From: an uncultured Pseudodesulfovibrio sp.
Lineage (GTDB): Bacteria; Desulfobacterota; Desulfovibrionia; Desulfovibrionales; Desulfovibrionaceae
Direction: 5' to 3'
Length of the DNA: 64,000 nt
NCBI RefSeq assembly: GCF_963677845.1
Contig: NZ_OY782498.1
Location: 320,001 to 384,000 of the forward strand
In this document: piece by piece, positions 35,428 to 44,825 of the stretch
How the letters are laid out: every line of letters starts with the position of its first letter
How positions within the stretch are numbered: the first letter of the stretch is position 1
The notes under the pieces: generated by a model
Databases searched by the model: none
Told to the model about the DNA's origin: nothing
Seen by the model: the letters and a program-made list of their open reading frames with translations, nothing else
Translations under genes and position numbers: made by a program

Positions 35428-36144
35428 CTACTGTGCAGCCAGTGCTTCTTCCCCGTTGTCGAAGAGTTCTGCATAGCGGGTGATGCCCACAGCTTCGAAG
35501 ACCGATTTGAAATTGCTGGACAGTCCTGCCAGTACAATGCGTACGCCTTGTTTTCGATTCTCTTTGAGTAGTTCTGACAGTCCGGTGATTCCGGCGCCAT
35601 TAATGGATGCATTTTCTTCGAAATCGATGAGCATTACGGGTTTGTTCAAAGCTTTGGCCTTGGTCAGGGCCTCGGCTAAATGAGGAATGGTATGCGTGGA
35701 GACATTTCCGCGTACGCCGATGACCACGGCTCCGGGACGGTCATCCAACGAGACAAGGCTCTCCTCGTTTTTGGTGATAGCGAGCCTTTCGCCTGCACGA
35801 GTCAGTGCTTTTTCAAGAGCTTCGCGTTGGAGCGGTTTGTTGATGAAATCCGTGGCGTCGAGATTCAAGGCCTGAATCGCCAGATCCATGTCACCGTGAC
35901 CGGTTATGACAATAACTTCTGTGTGCGGATTGATTTTCTTTATTTCCTTGAGAGCCTCAATGCCATCCATGATGGGCATTTTGATGTCAGTCATGACCAG
36001 ACCGGGGCTTTTTTCTTTAAAAATCCTGACCCCTTCCTGTCCGTTCTCTGCCGTGAGCACTTCATACCCATAGGCTGAAAGCAGGAGCGTGAACATCTTG
36101 AGAGTCGGTTGTTCGTCGTCTATGACAAGTACTTTTTCTTTCAT
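35428..36144 (-). CDS. Receiver-STAS fusion protein
   Basis: This 238-residue protein has an N-terminal receiver (VIDDEQ, Asp53 in MTDIKMPIMDG, VITGHG, lysine in NKPLQ), then a STAS domain (about 140-235) of the anti-sigma-antagonist type. In SpoIIAA-like proteins the conserved loop carries a phosphorylated serine. By eye the matching loop ASINGAGITGL has glycine there, so a kinase-type anti-sigma factor may not control it. Phosphorylation of the receiver may instead gate STAS binding. It overlaps the kinase gene by four bases. Confidence 0.85.
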   Translation of the reverse strand: MKEKVLVIDDEQPTLKMFTLLLSAYGYEVLTAENGQEGVRIFKEKSPGLVMTDIKMPIMDGIEALKEIKKINPHTEVIVITGHGDMDLAIQALNLDATDFINKPLQREALEKALTRAGERLAITKNEESLVSLDDRPGAVVIGVRGNVSTHTIPHLAEALTKAKALNKPVMLIDFEENASINGAGITGLSELLKENRKQGVRIVLAGLSSNFKSVFEAVGITRYAELFDNGEEALAAQ

Positions 36145-38156
36145 GCCTTGGTTTCTCCTCGCGTACTGGCTATTGGGAATTCCATGCGGAAAACCGTACC
36201 TTTGTCGCGTTTACTATCAATGCGAATGTCTCCACCATAATCCCTGACGATGCCGTATGTTATGGCTAAGCCGAGGCCCATGCCCTGTCCGGCTTCTTTG
36301 GTGGTGAAGAATGGTTCAAAAATTTTCCGTTTGTCTTTTTCATCAATACCGGACCCCGTGTCTTCGACTTCGACAAAGACAGTTTTTTCTTCGGCTCCAG
36401 TACGAATCATGATGCGTCGGTTATCGTCACCGTCTGCCGGGGATGAAATGTCGTTTAAGGCGTCCCGGGCATTGGTCACCAGATTGAAAATAACCTGTTG
36501 CAATCTGTTTGAGTGAGCCAGTATTGGCGGTAATTGTTCATCCAAATCAAGGGCAAAGCGGATATTATCCAATTCGAATTGACGACGCAGGATGGACAAA
36601 ACCGCGTTCACGGTCTGATTGAGATTGACGTGTTCCTCAATGAGGTCTGATTTGCGGCCGAAAGACCGTAACGTGTTGATAATTTCTGCGGCGCGGTCGA
36701 CCTGTGTCGAAATTTCTTTTACGACCTGCAGGAAGTCTTCTCTGGGAACTTCGACACCTTCTTCTTGCATCATGGAAAGAAATTCACTGCCCATCTTGAT
36801 GGCATTGAGCGGCTGGTTGACCTCATGGGCCACACCCGCAGACATCTCACCAAGGGATTTCATCTTTCCTGCCTGAATCAGCTGGGCGTCCTTTTCAATG
36901 AGTTCCGTGATATCTGTGACTGCAATGATGATGGCATGTCGTCCCCTGTATGAAATAGGGCAGGCGTGCATGTTTACGAAGAACGGTTCGCCACCTTGTT
37001 TGTAGTGGAGCAGCTTGGGGAAGTAGACACACCCTCCGCCGCCTTCCACAAAATATTCCAGACAGCTGAGATTGTGTTCAGGCCCAAGTTTCAGGAACTT
37101 CATGCCAATGAGGTCTTCCATGGAGTATCCATAGAGTTCGACGGTGCGAGGGTTGGCGTCTCGGATGATACCTGATTCACATTCCACGACAAAGATTGGG
37201 TCCGGGCCGGAGTCGAACAGTGACCGATATTTTTCTTCTGATTCGCGCAGTCTTCGGCGATAAAGCTTGATGGACCAGACCATGTTGCGGAATGAATCGC
37301 CGAGCTGAATGACTTCATCGCCAAGAGCGTGTTTGCGATAGAAAGCACAGTCTGCGCATTTGCGATGCGCTTCACCGGGCTTTTCGCCACTTCTTGATTG
37401 GTCGAAGTGCCAGCATGGCAGATCTGTATTGGTGAACGCCGGACATCTGGACGTATCCCAGTCTTCATCCGGTATGAGATGATGCGGTATGTCAAAGTTG
37501 CCGCGACTGATTTCATCGGACAGGCGTGTCAGGTCTGAAATGGGTTTGGTTATATACTTGGAAAGCCAGGAACTGAGGAAGATGGTGATCAAAACCACGG
37601 CGGAGATGAAACCAAGGAAGGCCACCCGTAATTTACCGACCAAAGAGTCGATATGACTCTTGTTCAGTCCTACGTGAACCGTGCCTATACGATAGAGTCC
37701 TTCATTGATCGCGGCGGCGAGATCGTATACTTCCTGTCCCCCCAGATCGAGACGTTTTATAGAATCGTGTTTGTCTTTGGGCAGGGTGTTTCCACGGAGG
37801 GTGTCTGGGAGTTTTCGTGTTAGCGTATGGGCCAAAACCTCGCCATGCTGATCCTCAATGAAAATGTAAGCGACCAGATTTTTCCGCTGACGAAGGCGTC
37901 CTTCGTCAAATATCAGGGCCAGCAACTTGGGGACGTCGTTGTCCAGCAGATACGAACCGCCTCGTTCGGCAACGGAGTGGGCAATGGCAAAACCACGCAT
38001 TTCCAGTTCATGCGTCAGGGAGCTGACGAGAATATATCTGGAAACCAGTGCAATGGTTACCGAGATGAACAGAATGGCTGCAAGCATTGAAAACAGAAGT
38101 TTTTCTCGCAGGCCGATATTGTCGAATCGGGTAGCCAATTTTCTGGCCATGGTCAT
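36141..38156 (-). CDS. Membrane histidine kinase with a four-cysteine linker
   Basis: This 671-residue kinase has helices at about 20-44 and 180-200, a periplasmic sensor between, and a HAMP domain to about 225. A four-cysteine segment follows (Cys238, Cys248, Cys267, Cys270), then PAS (about 310-420), HisKA with His444 in [13 protein letters not shown] and an ATPase with DTGSGIDE. The cysteine segment looks like a metal or cluster site placed between HAMP and PAS. I chose ATG 38156 with GGAGGT six bases before. It overlaps the binding-protein gene upstream and the REC-STAS gene downstream. Confidence 0.9.
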   Translation of the reverse strand: MTMARKLATRFDNIGLREKLLFSMLAAILFISVTIALVSRYILVSSLTHELEMRGFAIAHSVAERGGSYLLDNDVPKLLALIFDEGRLRQRKNLVAYIFIEDQHGEVLAHTLTRKLPDTLRGNTLPKDKHDSIKRLDLGGQEVYDLAAAINEGLYRIGTVHVGLNKSHIDSLVGKLRVAFLGFISAVVLITIFLSSWLSKYITKPISDLTRLSDEISRGNFDIPHHLIPDEDWDTSRCPAFTNTDLPCWHFDQSRSGEKPGEAHRKCADCAFYRKHALGDEVIQLGDSFRNMVWSIKLYRRRLRESEEKYRSLFDSGPDPIFVVECESGIIRDANPRTVELYGYSMEDLIGMKFLKLGPEHNLSCLEYFVEGGGGCVYFPKLLHYKQGGEPFFVNMHACPISYRGRHAIIIAVTDITELIEKDAQLIQAGKMKSLGEMSAGVAHEVNQPLNAIKMGSEFLSMMQEEGVEVPREDFLQVVKEISTQVDRAAEIINTLRSFGRKSDLIEEHVNLNQTVNAVLSILRRQFELDNIRFALDLDEQLPPILAHSNRLQQVIFNLVTNARDALNDISSPADGDDNRRIMIRTGAEEKTVFVEVEDTGSGIDEKDKRKIFEPFFTTKEAGQGMGLGLAITYGIVRDYGGDIRIDSKRDKGTVFRMEFPIASTRGETKA

Positions 38157-39385
38157 GGCATGACCTCCAATTCCTGCTTCAATCCCTTCCAATCTGAAAA
38201 CGGCATGAATCGACCATCTTGAAGTCGGGTGAAGTGAATGGCTTCAAGCCCCTGTCTGTCATATGGTCCATAGGTAATCGACATGCCCGGTCCGAGTTTG
38301 AAATCCCGGATGGATTCAATGGCATCAATGAATTTTTCGCGGGTCAGGAATCGTCCTGCCTTTTGCAGTCCTTCAACCATGATTCGGGCGTTAAGGAATC
38401 CTTCTAGTCCGACAAAGCTCGGAGTGTCGTTCGGAAAATATTGATTCAGAAGAGTGACGTATTCGCTGGCCGCGTCAATGTCGTTGTCTGGATTTATGAT
38501 TGGCGGTGGGACAACTTGCGACATGAGTACTTTGACGGGTGCGTCGGTGGTGATGCGTCGTGCCAGTTCTTCGGCTCCTACAAATGAAACTGTGTAGAAT
38601 GCCGGTGTATAGTCGCGTTCGCCGGCCTTATTGATGAATCGGGCGCACGCATCATAGGTGCCGATCATGACAACGGCTTCAGCTCCGGATTGACGAATCT
38701 TTTCTAACCCTTCATCAATGTCTTCGGTGCCTCTAATGTACCAACCACGAGCCACTGGTTCGAGATTGAACTCCTTGAGAGCCAGTTCCGCGCCGATGAG
38801 TCCGTCGAATCCGTAAGTGTCATATTGGTAGAAAACCGCGATTTTTCGTAGCCCGAGATCTTTTATCATGTGCCGCACGGCATCTTTTGTTTCCTGATAA
38901 TAGGAAGCTCTGATGTTGACGACGTATCGATTGAAGGGTTGTCGCAAGACGTTGGCTCCGGTGAACATCCCCACCAGTGGTATGCGTGCTTCTTCAACCA
39001 AAGGCAGAGCCTTGACCGTGGTCGGTGTACCCACATAGCAGAAGAGGGCAAAGACATCGTTGTCGATGATGAATTTTTGCGTGTTGGCAAGGCATTTGGG
39101 TGGATCATAGGAATCGTCCACGGCTTTGATCTTGATGGAACGACCATGCACGCCGCCATTGGCATTAACGGAGCGAATATAGGCTTCGGCCCCGCGTAGA
39201 GTCTGTGTGCCAAGATACCCCGCATGGCCTGTCAGGGCCAGAGAAGAGCCGAGAACGATTTGGCTGTCGGTCACTCCGGGAGATGTCGATCCTGTGGCCG
39301 AGGATTTATCCGAGGAATTGCATCCGCCCATACCAAATATGAGAGGTAAGCAGAGGAATATGAGTGTCCATAGTCGGGTTTGCAT
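38153..39385 (-). CDS. LivK-type solute-binding lipoprotein
   Basis: This 410-residue protein has a lipoprotein signal ending GMGGC. The type I periplasmic binding fold of branched-chain amino-acid/amide sensors follows (VLGSSLALTGHAGYLGTQTL and later KIAVFYQYDTYGFDG). No transporter genes are present. It overlaps the membrane kinase gene by four bases, so it probably delivers a ligand signal to that kinase. Starting at ATG 39385 with GGAG upstream removes a basic in-frame extension that would spoil the signal peptide. The ligand is unknown. Confidence 0.88.
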   Translation of the reverse strand: MQTRLWTLIFLCLPLIFGMGGCNSSDKSSATGSTSPGVTDSQIVLGSSLALTGHAGYLGTQTLRGAEAYIRSVNANGGVHGRSIKIKAVDDSYDPPKCLANTQKFIIDNDVFALFCYVGTPTTVKALPLVEEARIPLVGMFTGANVLRQPFNRYVVNIRASYYQETKDAVRHMIKDLGLRKIAVFYQYDTYGFDGLIGAELALKEFNLEPVARGWYIRGTEDIDEGLEKIRQSGAEAVVMIGTYDACARFINKAGERDYTPAFYTVSFVGAEELARRITTDAPVKVLMSQVVPPPIINPDNDIDAASEYVTLLNQYFPNDTPSFVGLEGFLNARIMVEGLQKAGRFLTREKFIDAIESIRDFKLGPGMSITYGPYDRQGLEAIHFTRLQDGRFMPFSDWKGLKQELEVMP

Positions 39386-39615
39386 GATTCGGCTCCGTGC
39401 TCCACGCTTATAACAACGTATTGCCACTCTTCGTTACTGGCTTGGCTCCGAAAAGACAAGAAATCCTCATAACCCCACGAAACTGCATCTATCTGCATTG
39501 CCTTTGAACGAAGCGACCCCGACGCACGGTGAACGTCGGGGTCTGAAAAACTCCGTGCATGATATGCCGCAGGTCCGAGCGACACTTTTTACGGAGGTGT
39601 TCTCCATGAGAGGAG

Positions 39616-39646
39616 TCCCGGCGCGGGCGTGCAACCCGCGCCGGGA
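39616..39646 (-). terminator. Stem-loop after fdhB
   Basis: TCCCGGCGCGGG and CCCGCGCCGGGA form a perfect 12-bp stem 11 bases past the fdhB stop. The following T-content is poor, so termination strength is uncertain. A second stem (GACCCCGACG / CGTCGGGGTC) lies at about 39515-39543. Confidence 0.6.
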
Positions 39647-39656
39647 TGGTATGGTG

Positions 39657-40385
39657 TTATCCGTTCATCCGTTTGAGAGGGCTGGCCAGTTTTGCCAGGA
39701 ATTGCTTTCTGGACAAGGGGCCCTTTTTCTGGATGGAGGAAGCGTCAGCAGACAGGGACTCATAATAGCTGTCCGGGTCGGTCTGGACCAGATAGATGAC
39801 GCGCACGCTGTCAATATCGACAAGTTCTGCTTCCGGGTACTTTTTCAGTGCTTTCTCCAGATGCTTGTCTGCCAGGGCGAGCATTTCGTCACGGTCACCG
39901 AAGTTCATGGCCCCGGTGGGGCAGGTCTGCACGCAGGCAGGCAGCATGCCTGCTTTGACGCGGTCAATGCACATGTCGCATTTGACCACCTGGCCGGTTT
40001 CTTCGTTGATCCGGGGGATGTCATAGGGACAGGACATGCCAAAGGCTTCCTTGTCCGGTTCCTGAGCGGTCAGTTCGGTGTAGATGACTGCACCGGTTTC
40101 CTGATCGTGGACAATGGAGCCGGGAATAGTCATGGCATCCAGACACGGCGGTTCAATACAATGGCGGCATTGTTCGGGGAAGAACAGCCAGTCCATGTTG
40201 CCGTCGGTTTCCACTTCTTCGAAGCGAACCAGTTTTAGGGTGACGCCCGACAGATCTTTGGGGTTTTGGTGGGAACCCCAGTTCTCGGTCTTTTCAGCGG
40301 GCAATTTTTTCCATTGCTTACAGGCAACCTGGCAACCACGGCAGGCCGTACACTTGGTCAGGTCGATGAAGAATGTCTTACTCAT
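39657..40385 (-). CDS. fdhB: Formate dehydrogenase iron-sulfur subunit (FdhB)
   Basis: This 242-residue ferredoxin-type protein has the four-cluster cysteine pattern of FdhB/HybA-like subunits: CTACRGCQVACKQW, CRHCIEPPCLDAM, CPYDIPR and CDMCIDRVKAG followed by CVQTCPTGAM. It passes electrons from the catalytic subunit to periplasmic cytochromes. It has no signal peptide and would be exported with FdhA through the twin-arginine route. It lies 14 bases after fdhA. Confidence 0.95.
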   Translation of the reverse strand: MSKTFFIDLTKCTACRGCQVACKQWKKLPAEKTENWGSHQNPKDLSGVTLKLVRFEEVETDGNMDWLFFPEQCRHCIEPPCLDAMTIPGSIVHDQETGAVIYTELTAQEPDKEAFGMSCPYDIPRINEETGQVVKCDMCIDRVKAGMLPACVQTCPTGAMNFGDRDEMLALADKHLEKALKKYPEAELVDIDSVRVIYLVQTDPDSYYESLSADASSIQKKGPLSRKQFLAKLASPLKRMNG

Positions 40386-40399
40386 GTGTCATTCCTCCT

Positions 40400-43300
40400 T
40401 TACGCCTTGCGGACGTTGACCATAAAGGCCTTGGTTTCAGGGATGCCGGTGTTTGGATCGCCGACGGATGGGGTCAGGATATTGGCTGTATCGCCGCCGT
40501 CCTTGGGCCATGTCCAGCCGAAGTGCCAAGGCAGGCCAATCTGATGAATGGTCGTTCCCTGAACTTCGAACGGTTTCAGCCGCTTGGTCACGATAGCCTT
40601 GGCCCAGATGGAACCACGGATAGAATCAACCATGACTTTTTCGCCGTTTTCAATACCTCTGAGTTCCGCAAGTTCCGGGCTCATTTCAACAAACACCTGT
40701 GGTTCACACTCTGTAAGCCATGCGCAGTTTCTGGTCATCAAACCGGTCTGCCAGTGTTCGGTGACACGGTATGTGGTGCCGACGAATGGGTATTTGGGAT
40801 CACAGACAGCCTTTTCTTCCGAATCGAAAGTAAGGGCCGTCGGGTTATGCAGTGTGCCGGAGAATGGGTGTGTTTTGACCGGACATTCCAGCGGTTCGTA
40901 GTATTCAGGCAGCGGTCCGTCTGCGCGGCCGGGGCCGTACAGCTGGCCGAAGCCATGTTTGCGCATGATGAAGGCGTACTTGGAACCGGGAGCCCATCCG
41001 CCATCAGGTACGTCGCCAACCCATTTTTTGCCGTTCCATTCGATGACCGGCTTTTGGGGATTGTACGGCTTGCCCTGAAGGTCGACGGAAGCGCGGTTGT
41101 ACAACACGCGGCGGTTAACCGGCCAGCACCATGAGAAGTTCGGGTACAAGCCGACTTTCGCCTGTTCCGGAGTCTGGGCCAGGCTGCGACGTGCGGCCAT
41201 GTTACCCTTGTCGGTGTACGAGTTACAGTACAGCCAGTTGCCTGAGGCGGTTGAACCATCGGCCTGGAGGTATGCGAAGCTCGGTACGAGGTCGCCCTTC
41301 TTGAACTGCTTCCCTTTAACTTCGATATCACGGGTGAAGTGTCCGTTGATGAGCTTGGCGGTTTTATGCGGATCGAATTCACCGTCTGTGGCGATGCCGT
41401 CCCAAGTGAGTCGAGTGATCGGCTCGGGGTATGCGCCGCCGTCTTTTTTGTAGAGAGCCTGAATCTCATGCATCAATTCATACATGAGGTCGCCGTCCGG
41501 CTTGAGACCGTGCGGTGCATCAGGGCCTTTGTAACGCCACTGCATCCAGCGGCCGGAGTTGGTGATGGAGCCTTCTTTCTCGATGGAGACTGCGCAGGGC
41601 AGGAAGAAGACTTCAGTCTTGATCTCTTCGGGCTTCATGTCGGGACCTTCCCAGAACCAACCGGTTTCATTGGGGAAGATATTGACATTGACCATCCAGT
41701 CGAGGTTGCCCAAGGCACGGCGACTTTTGTTGGCGTTTGCGCCGGAACAAGCCGGGTTCATGCCCCATGCGAACAGACCTTTGAACTGTCCCTTTTCCAT
41801 TTTGTCGAACAGGGTGAGCCATGAGTATTCACTGGCAGCACCGGAGTCCAGACGAGGCAGGAACTGGTATGCATCCGCCGGAGTATCATTCTGCCACATG
41901 GATTTGAGCAGAGAAGCGGAGTATTTCGGGTAATTCTGCCACCAGTTGGCAGATTTGGGATCGTTGGAGACCGGAGTGTATGCTTTGTCATATGCTGCCA
42001 ATGAGTCCTGACCCGCTTTGGGTGTCTTCAGGTAACCGGGCAGGATGTGGAACAGCAGACAGTGGTCGGTGGAACCCTGAACGTTGGATTCGCCGCGCAG
42101 GGCGTTGACGCCGCCGCCGGCCACACCAATGTTACCGAGCAGAAGCTGGATCATGGCCATGGAACGGATGTTCTGTACACCAACGGTGTGCTGAGTCCAA
42201 CCCATGGCGTACATGATGGTACCGGCCTTATTGCCAACACCGGTTGCAGCATAGGTTTCATACAGGGCGATCAAGTCTTCCTTCTTCATACCGGAGATGG
42301 AAGTGACCTGATCCAGATTGTAGCGTTCATAGTGCTTCTTGAGCATCTGGTAAACGCACTTGGGATCTTTGAGGGTGGGGTCTTTTTCGGGATTGCCTTC
42401 GGCATCCATTGCAAAAGCCCACTTGGATTTGTCGTAGGTTCTGGTTTCTGGATCGTAACCGGCGAAGATACCATCGTCGAATTTGTAGTCGTCACCGACG
42501 ATGAAGGAGGCATTGGTGTAATTAACCACGTACTCCTTGAAGATCAGGTCCTTGTCCAGGATGTATTTTATCATGCCTCCGAGCACGGCAATGTCGGAGC
42601 CGGAACGGAGGTTGGCATACATGTCGGCCTTGGCCGAGGTCCTGGTGAAACGGGGGTCGACGTGGATCAGGGTTGCACCCTTTTCCTGCGCCTTGGTCAC
42701 CCACTTGAAAGAGATGGGATGGTTTTCGGCAGCGTTACTGCCCATTATAAGAATGCAATCAGAGTTCTGGATATCGATCCAGTGATTGGTCATCGCACCG
42801 CGTCCGAACGACTCTGCCAGAGCCGCAACAGTTGCGCTGTGTCAAATACGAGCCTGGTGTTCCACATACACCAGACCAAGGCTGCGGAGCATTGTCTGGT
42901 AAGCCCAGCACTCCTCGTTGTCGAGAGCGGCGGAACCGACTGAAGCGATACCGTCGCAGCGATTGACCACTTGGCCTTTCGCATTCTTGTAGGTGAAAGT
43001 TTCGTCACGGCTTTTCTTGACGTTGTGGGCGATTTTTTCCAGTGCCCAGCTCAAGGAGACTTTGGTGAATTCTTTGGAATAGGGAGCTCTGTACAGGACG
43101 GAATCCGGGCGGCGGTCATTTTCAGCCAACTGCCAGATGGATGCGCCCTTGGCACACAGAGAACCTTCATTGATGGGATGATCCGGGTCACCTTCGACGT
43201 TGATGGCCCGCTTGTCCTTGAGGGACGTGTTGACGACGAGACCGCAACCCACTGCACAGTAGCAGCAGATAGTCGTTGTCTGTTTGCTCCATTTGGGCTT

Positions 43301-43426
43301 CATGGCTTCGGCGCGATCGGCAATGGGTGCCTTTTTCGCTGTACAGCCAAGCCCGAGTCCGCCAAAAGCCGTGGCCGTGGCCGCGACAGCGGAGAGCTTG
43401 AGGAAGTTCCTTCGGTTAGTATGCAT
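40400..43426 (-). CDS. fdhA: Formate dehydrogenase catalytic subunit with selenocysteine (FdhA)
   Basis: The two open frames at 42842-43426 and 40400-42793 are one 1008-residue gene read through an in-frame TGA at 42842-42844. The context ARI-U-HSATVAAL places selenocysteine at residue 195, the usual metal-ligand position. The N-terminus has the twin-arginine signal RRNFLK, then a 4Fe-4S motif CCYCAVGCG, and the rest follows the molybdopterin oxidoreductase fold (GSNAAENHPI, MGWTQHTVG). It oxidises formate, or reduces CO2, in the periplasm with tungsten or molybdenum. FdhA-FdhB without a cytochrome subunit is the soluble Desulfovibrio type. Not a pseudogene. Confidence 0.96.
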
Positions 43427-43451
43427 TCGACCTCCTAAAGTTGAGTGCGGG

Positions 43452-43682
43452 TCATCGCCCGCGAATCTCGCAACCTAAAGTCACGAGTAACTCATAGCCG
43501 CTTGGCTGCGCGATTTGGTCCGGGGCGGGCAGGTTGGTTCCTGATCTGTCGTGATGACAGAGAGGTGTCAGGATCATTCCCTGCGCCGCCGCATGGACAC
43601 TGTCCGTGGCAAATCCAAGGCCGTCGAAGGGCATTGGACTTGTCGCGTTTGCAGCCGACGAATGGTTGTGTGAAAAACGCAT
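43452..43682 (-). CDS. Possible small open frame in the fdhA leader
   Basis: A 76-codon frame from ATG 43682, with GAGAGG seven bases before it, ends 26 bases before fdhA. It begins MRFSHNHSS and has two cysteines but no recognisable domain. It may be a leader peptide or small protein, or it may be chance within an untranslated leader. I give it low weight. Confidence 0.25.
   Translation of the reverse strand: MRFSHNHSSAANATSPMPFDGLGFATDSVHAAAQGMILTPLCHHDRSGTNLPAPDQIAQPSGYELLVTLGCEIRGR
43539..43573 (-). promoter_or_regulatory. Nested stem-loop in the fdhA leader
   Basis: TCCTGA (43539-43544) and TCAGGA (43568-43573) enclose the inner stem CTGTC/GACAG. The 456-base gap 43427-43882 also has CCCC-N7-GGGG and a GTCGGT/ACCGAT hairpin near 43750-43795, which may end the upstream gene. 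Structure may affect fdhA expression. Confidence 0.4.
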
Positions 43683-43824
43683 AAGCGTACCTCTCCCAGT
43701 TAATTCCGTTATCCCTGTTATGGGGGATTGGAGAGAACAGTTCAAAAGAATCGGTCTTTTACCGACTTTCACACAGCCCCATTAGAAGGGGTTTTACGTA
43801 AGTGGTTGAAATAAAGATTAATGC

Positions 43825-43846
43825 TTTATGTCAAAATGGACATAAA
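43825..43846 (-). promoter_or_regulatory. Operator-like dyad overlapping the -35 of the fdhAB promoter
   Basis: TTTATGTC-N6-GACATAAA is a perfect 8-bp dyad. On the minus strand its inner edge creates TTGACA, a consensus -35, with a weak -10 about 15-17 bases on. A regulator binding here would control fdhAB, giving a leader of about 370 bases. Confidence 0.5.
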
Positions 43847-43882
43847 ATGATATCTGCCCCATGGTTTAACACCAAAAGGGCA

Positions 43883-44812
43883 TTATTCCTGCACCGGTAC
43901 CAGTGCGCATAGGTACGCGGCCAGTATTTCGGCGATGGATTTATCCCGGTTGTTGAATCGGAATTCGAGTTCCTTCATATAGAGAGGAAATCGCTGGCAG
44001 GATATACCGCGGAATTTCTTGATTCGGGATTGGGCATAGTCCCAGAATTCGTCATGCACCGCGTCGATGTGCGGTGGTTCGTCATAGCGGCGGATGATCT
44101 CGTAAGGGAGTGAATCGTTGCCACAGAAAATGAGCGTGTCGTAATCCTTGTATCTGTCCGTGTAGACGAGATTGCCGGTACGAATGAGCTTCAGGTGAAA
44201 GTTCATGTGGAAGTGGAACAATGTTTCTGCTTGAAAACCCGGCACAAGGTCGATGAAGACAATGTTGTCACGGCGCAGGATGCCGTAGACCGGGATGGTG
44301 TCCATGTGCATATCCCGCGGGCCACCAGTCAGTCGGTTGCCTTTAAGATATGAATCAAGTCCGGTTGCCGAGCTGATGAGCTGCCGAGCATCCAGCGCGT
44401 GGCCGAGGATGGCGAACCTGATGGCGGTCAGGGCTTTATATACAGTATTATACGACAGTCCGAGTTGATCCTTCATCTGATGAACCGAACATTCCTGCAC
44501 GAACAGGACGATAAGTCGCAGCCATTCGGAAGGACTGAGTGCGCCATTGTTGATCCACCGACCGGAAAATGGCTGGAAGGTGTATTTGCAACTGGCACAC
44601 CGAAGTCGTTCGCCGGACAGAGTGTAGACTTTGCGGTGACCACATCTTGGGCAGAAAGGATCGCCTGTGGGCCATGTCAACTCAAGCAGGTAGTCCCGTG
44701 CTTTTTTGTCGTCATGCAGGAGCGCATCGAATCCACCGGCAATGTCCGGCGCACAGTCTGCGGGTATGATATGCGATGTCTTGTGCATGATGTTTGAGTT
44801 TAAGGCTGACAT
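43883..44812 (-). CDS. IS1595-like transposase, probably resident in the fdh cluster
   Basis: This 309-residue protein has an N-terminal zinc ribbon (CPRCGHRKVYTLSG and CASC), a helix-turn-helix-like region and a DDE-type core with TDRYKDYDTL and a C-terminal YMKELEFRFNNR, matching IS1595/ISXO2 transposases. I see no flanking inverted repeats or target duplication. It begins 13 bases after fdhE with GAGGTG and reads in the same direction as fdhE and fdhAB. It may be a domesticated gene rather than an active element, although the acidic residues I can place are retained. Confidence 0.8.
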   Translation of the reverse strand: MSALNSNIMHKTSHIIPADCAPDIAGGFDALLHDDKKARDYLLELTWPTGDPFCPRCGHRKVYTLSGERLRCASCKYTFQPFSGRWINNGALSPSEWLRLIVLFVQECSVHQMKDQLGLSYNTVYKALTAIRFAILGHALDARQLISSATGLDSYLKGNRLTGGPRDMHMDTIPVYGILRRDNIVFIDLVPGFQAETLFHFHMNFHLKLIRTGNLVYTDRYKDYDTLIFCGNDSLPYEIIRRYDEPPHIDAVHDEFWDYAQSRIKKFRGISCQRFPLYMKELEFRFNNRDKSIAEILAAYLCALVPVQE

Positions 44813-44825
44813 GGTCACCTCTTTG

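Noticed and set aside
42047-42943. A 298-codon open frame on the plus strand opposite fdhA
   Set aside because: It lies across the formate dehydrogenase gene, including the selenocysteine codon, and has no family features.
40400-43426. fdhA as a pseudogene or two genes because of the stop at 42842-42844
   Set aside because: The TGA is in the conserved selenocysteine context, and homology continues on both sides in the same frame.
43883-44812. A complete insertion sequence around the transposase-like gene
   Set aside because: I could not see terminal inverted repeats or a target duplication, so only the gene is listed.
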